Source: Planctomycetota bacterium
GTDB lineage: Bacteria; Planctomycetota; SBBH01; JAHFOU01
Assembly (NCBI GenBank): GCA_023261525.1
Contig: JAHFOU010000102.1
Coordinates: 1-7,695 of the forward strand
Length of the DNA: 7,695 nucleotides
Reading direction: 5' to 3'
A model generated the notes under the pieces. That model made no database searches and was not told the DNA's origin. It saw only the letters and a program-made list of their open reading frames with translations. The position numbers were made by a program, and so were the translations under genes. This document shows, piece by piece, positions 5,866-7,695 of this stretch. Each line of letters starts with the position of its first letter. Position 1 is the stretch's first letter.

Positions 5866-6990
5866 ATGCTCACGATCGCTCGGAATGCCGCCCGGGGCCT
5901 GCGCAACCGCATCCGCGACGCCCGTACCGTCCGCCAGGTCGAGGCCATCCGGGCCCGGGGGGACGGGACCAGCACCCCCTTCCCGAACCTGGTCACCCTG
6001 GAGCCCACCCGCCGCTGCAACCTGCACTGCGTCATGTGCTACACCAGCGAGGTGGAGCGCTACACGCGCATGGATGAGCTCAGCGTCGAGGAGATCGACC
6101 GGGTCTTCTCCGAGCTCCCCGTCAAACGGGTCAACCTGGTCGGGGGCGAGGTCTTCATCCGCAAGGACATCTTCCAGATCATGGACAACCTGGTCCGGCG
6201 CGGCATCGTCATCGAGAACGTCACCACCAACGGCACCCTCCTGGACGAGGAGAAGGCTGCCCGGCTTGCCGAGTACATCAAGCGGAAGCAGCTCTCCGGC
6301 CTGACCTTCTCCATCGACGGCGAGGAGGAGATGCACAACGCCATCCGCAAGAGCCCCAAGGCCTTCGAGCTCACGATGCGGGGCATCGCCCAGGTCCTCG
6401 AGGCCCTGAAGGCGCGCGGCGTCGAGCCCCGCAAGCACGTCAAGATCACCTCCGTCGTCACCCCGGACAACGTCGCCGTCTTCTCCAAGGTGGTGGGCGT
6501 GGCCGCCCGGGCCGGCGTGCCCACCGTCCAGTACAACCACCTCATCTGCGCCACCGAGGCCGAGATCCAGGCCACCGAGATGATGCTGGGCCTTCCCCGC
6601 GCCGAGGTGGACACCTGGATCGTCCCCGATCTGGAGGGGAAGATCCGATCCGAGGACGTCCTCAAGGAGATGGCCGTCGCCGAGGCCGAGGGCGCCAAGC
6701 ACGGCATCCGCGTCCACTTCCGCCCCGCCAAGGATCCTGCCGGGGTGAAGGCCCACTACGCGAACCAGGGCCCCTTCGGGGGGACCTGCTGGTCCCCCTT
6801 CGACAACTGCCGCATCACCTTCTCGGGCAAGGTGAACTACTGCCTGCTGCTGAGGAGCGAGATGGGCGACGTCCGCACCCAGTCCGTGGCCGAGATCTGG
6901 AACGGCGAGAAGTTCAGGCGCCTGCGGAAGGAACTCCTGGCCGCCCCGTATCCGATCTGCCGGCGCTGCTGCAAGCTCTCCCCCGGATAA
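5866..6990 (+). CDS. Radical SAM protein with C-terminal SPASM-like domain
   Basis: A 374-residue protein transcribed divergently from the regulator. A basic N-terminal segment (1-40) precedes the radical SAM core: LEPTRRCNLHCVMC places Cys51, 55 and 58 in CxxxCxxC. VNLVGGEVF (89-97) holds the GGE SAM-amino-group motif, VTTNGTLL follows, then FSIDGEEEMHNAIR. Late in the chain come Cys308, Cys315 and a Gx4C (GKVNYC, Cys326), and the last ten residues contain CRRCC (Cys365, 368, 369), which together suggest a SPASM or twitch domain with one or two auxiliary iron-sulfur clusters. SPASM enzymes modify peptides, proteins or small molecules, and related proteins are common in polysaccharide clusters. 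I see no precursor peptide beside it. The ATG at 5866 fits the promoter as a leaderless start. The gene ends inside the 3' end of the convergent membrane-protein gene. Confidence 0.9.
   Translation: MLTIARNAARGLRNRIRDARTVRQVEAIRARGDGTSTPFPNLVTLEPTRRCNLHCVMCYTSEVERYTRMDELSVEEIDRVFSELPVKRVNLVGGEVFIRKDIFQIMDNLVRRGIVIENVTTNGTLLDEEKAARLAEYIKRKQLSGLTFSIDGEEEMHNAIRKSPKAFELTMRGIAQVLEALKARGVEPRKHVKITSVVTPDNVAVFSKVVGVAARAGVPTVQYNHLICATEAEIQATEMMLGLPRAEVDTWIVPDLEGKIRSEDVLKEMAVAEAEGAKHGIRVHFRPAKDPAGVKAHYANQGPFGGTCWSPFDNCRITFSGKVNYCLLLRSEMGDVRTQSVAEIWNGEKFRRLRKELLAAPYPICRRCCKLSPG
6914..6990. other. 77-bp convergent (tail-to-tail) gene overlap
   Basis: The SPASM gene (stop TAA at 6988-6990) and the membrane-protein gene (stop TGA at 6916-6914) overlap head-on at their 3' ends, leaving no intergenic space and no visible hairpin plus T-run terminator. 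Each message would therefore extend into the other's antisense. The overlap encodes the SPASM gene's terminal cysteine cluster on one strand and a hydrophilic tail on the other. Confidence 0.8.
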
Positions 6991-7695
6991 CCCAGGCCAG
7001 AAGCCCGGCGCCCAGCAGGGCCGCGGCGATCGTCAGGCCGGGATGCCCCAGCTGGCCCGGCACCGTGGAGGCCTGGATCCTGCGGACGACTTCCCCCAGT
7101 CCCAGGTGGCGGTCCACCGCCTCCAGGTAGTCCGTGATCTCCCAGCCCTCCCGGGTCCCAGTATCCGCCAGGCGGCAGAGCTTAGCGTGGGTCAGCAGGA
7201 AGAGGCCGTAGTTCCAGGCCGCCAGGATGCCGAAGCTCCAGGCCAGGCGCCGCCTCCAGGCCCCCGCCGACTCCAGCAGGAGGCCCAGCCCCAGGGCCCA
7301 GACCGGCAGGGACTCGCAGAGATAGCGCTGGCTGAAGCCGGAGCCCGCGTGGAAGGAGCCGCCGATGGCCGGAAGGATGGCCTGTCCCAGGAAGAGCACC
7401 CAGGCCATGTGCCGGACCTCCCGGCGCCCGGTTCCAGCGAACAGGCCCGCCATCGCGAGGCCCACCAACGGGGACCAGGCCAGGATGCCGTGACGGCTGG
7501 AGACGAAGAGGTTCAGGACCGGGAAGGGGTCGTTCCAGAGGATGAAGCTCTGGGAGAGCGTGGGGTACATCGTCTCGCTCGGGCTCCCGTACTCCCTCCA
7601 GTTGCGCAGGGGCTCGATCCAGAGCAGGCAGGCCGCCCCCGCCGTGAAGGCCAGGGCCGCGCCCAGGCGCCTCCCGCGCGCATGCCAGAGCACCA
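6914..7695 (-). CDS. Polytopic membrane protein, GT39/mannosyltransferase-like, C-terminal part (start beyond window)
   Basis: The frame is open from the right edge to TGA at 6916-6914, so this is the last 260 or so residues of a longer protein. The GTG at 7693 is probably an internal Val. At least six hydrophobic segments are visible, counting from 7693: about 11-27, 70-87, 96-111, 129-143, 150-168 and 219-236. The WREYGSP segment, then LNLFVSSRHGILAWSPLVGLA style text, and later GGSFHAGSGFSQRYLCESLP match the later part of polyprenyl-phosphate-dependent glycosyltransferase-like membrane proteins, where an LFSprhGLfvwsP loop and a G-x-RY-x-x-x-lP loop recur. The catalytic N-terminal loop is out of view, so activity is not shown. 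The final 25 residues (CSSAGRSDTGRPG and flanks) are antisense to the SPASM gene's end and have no recognisable fold. Confidence 0.75.
   Translation of the reverse strand, partial: VLWHARGRRLGAALAFTAGAACLLWIEPLRNWREYGSPSETMYPTLSQSFILWNDPFPVLNLFVSSRHGILAWSPLVGLAMAGLFAGTGRREVRHMAWVLFLGQAILPAIGGSFHAGSGFSQRYLCESLPVWALGLGLLLESAGAWRRRLAWSFGILAAWNYGLFLLTHAKLCRLADTGTREGWEITDYLEAVDRHLGLGEVVRRIQASTVPGQLGHPGLTIAAALLGAGLLAWVIRGRACSSAGRSDTGRPGVPSAGA

Noticed and set aside
5797..6756. Upstream extension of the regulator's frame to 6756
   Set aside because: The extension is antisense to the SPASM gene and crosses both promoters. The winged-helix homology begins only after ATG at 5796.
6980..7040. GC-rich short stems (cccggcgcc and neighbours) as a terminator after the SPASM gene
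   Set aside because: There is no T-run on either strand, and the region is coding for the convergent membrane protein.

Overview
The window is GC-rich, tightly packed bacterial DNA from a polysaccharide-type biosynthesis locus. Every gene is protein-coding. I see no RNA genes, insertion sequences, CRISPR arrays or origins, and no gap longer than about 70 bases. Strong G/C preference at third codon positions, tandem cobalamin-type radical SAM genes and an EPS-associated MarR-like regulator suggest an environmental bacterium, for example Acidobacteriota or a deltaproteobacterial lineage. That placement is a guess; nothing here is diagnostic.

Layout. Positions 5796 down to 1 (minus strand) hold one six-gene operon in this transcription order: a two-domain MarR-EPS-like regulator (5796-5197), a membrane-anchored family 2 glycosyltransferase (5196-4081), a zinc-ribbon SAM methyltransferase (about 4105-3134), a soluble rhamnosyltransferase-like family 2 glycosyltransferase (3132-2140), and two paralogous B12-binding radical SAM enzymes (2143-752 and 744 to beyond base 1). 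The junctions are TAA-ATG with no gap, a 25-base overlap, a 1-base gap, an ATGA overlap and a 7-base gap, so the genes are almost certainly co-transcribed and translationally coupled. On the plus strand, 5866-6990 encodes a radical SAM/SPASM protein. It faces the regulator across 69 bases. A polytopic membrane protein resembling GT39-type glycosyltransferases enters from the right edge on the minus strand. Its 3' end overlaps the end of the SPASM gene.

Control. The 69-base divergent region contains two good sigma70-type promoters placed back to back, with -35 hexamers that share five bases (TTGTCAA read one way, TTGACAA the other). The plus-strand -10 box lies so close to the ATG that the SPASM message should be leaderless; the regulator message would have a leader of only about 7 nt. 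A perfect 6-bp inverted repeat surrounds the shared -35, and a 5-bp inverted repeat covers the regulator's start codon. Both are candidate operators for the regulator.

How it may work together (inference). The glycosyltransferases would build a cell-surface or secreted glycan. The class I methyltransferase and the two radical SAM enzymes would add modifications, including possible methylation at unactivated carbon. The MarR-like protein, which carries a Rossmann-like C-terminal domain, could sense a nucleotide or nucleotide-sugar and set the balance between the operon and the divergent SPASM enzyme. The substrates cannot be read from the sequence.
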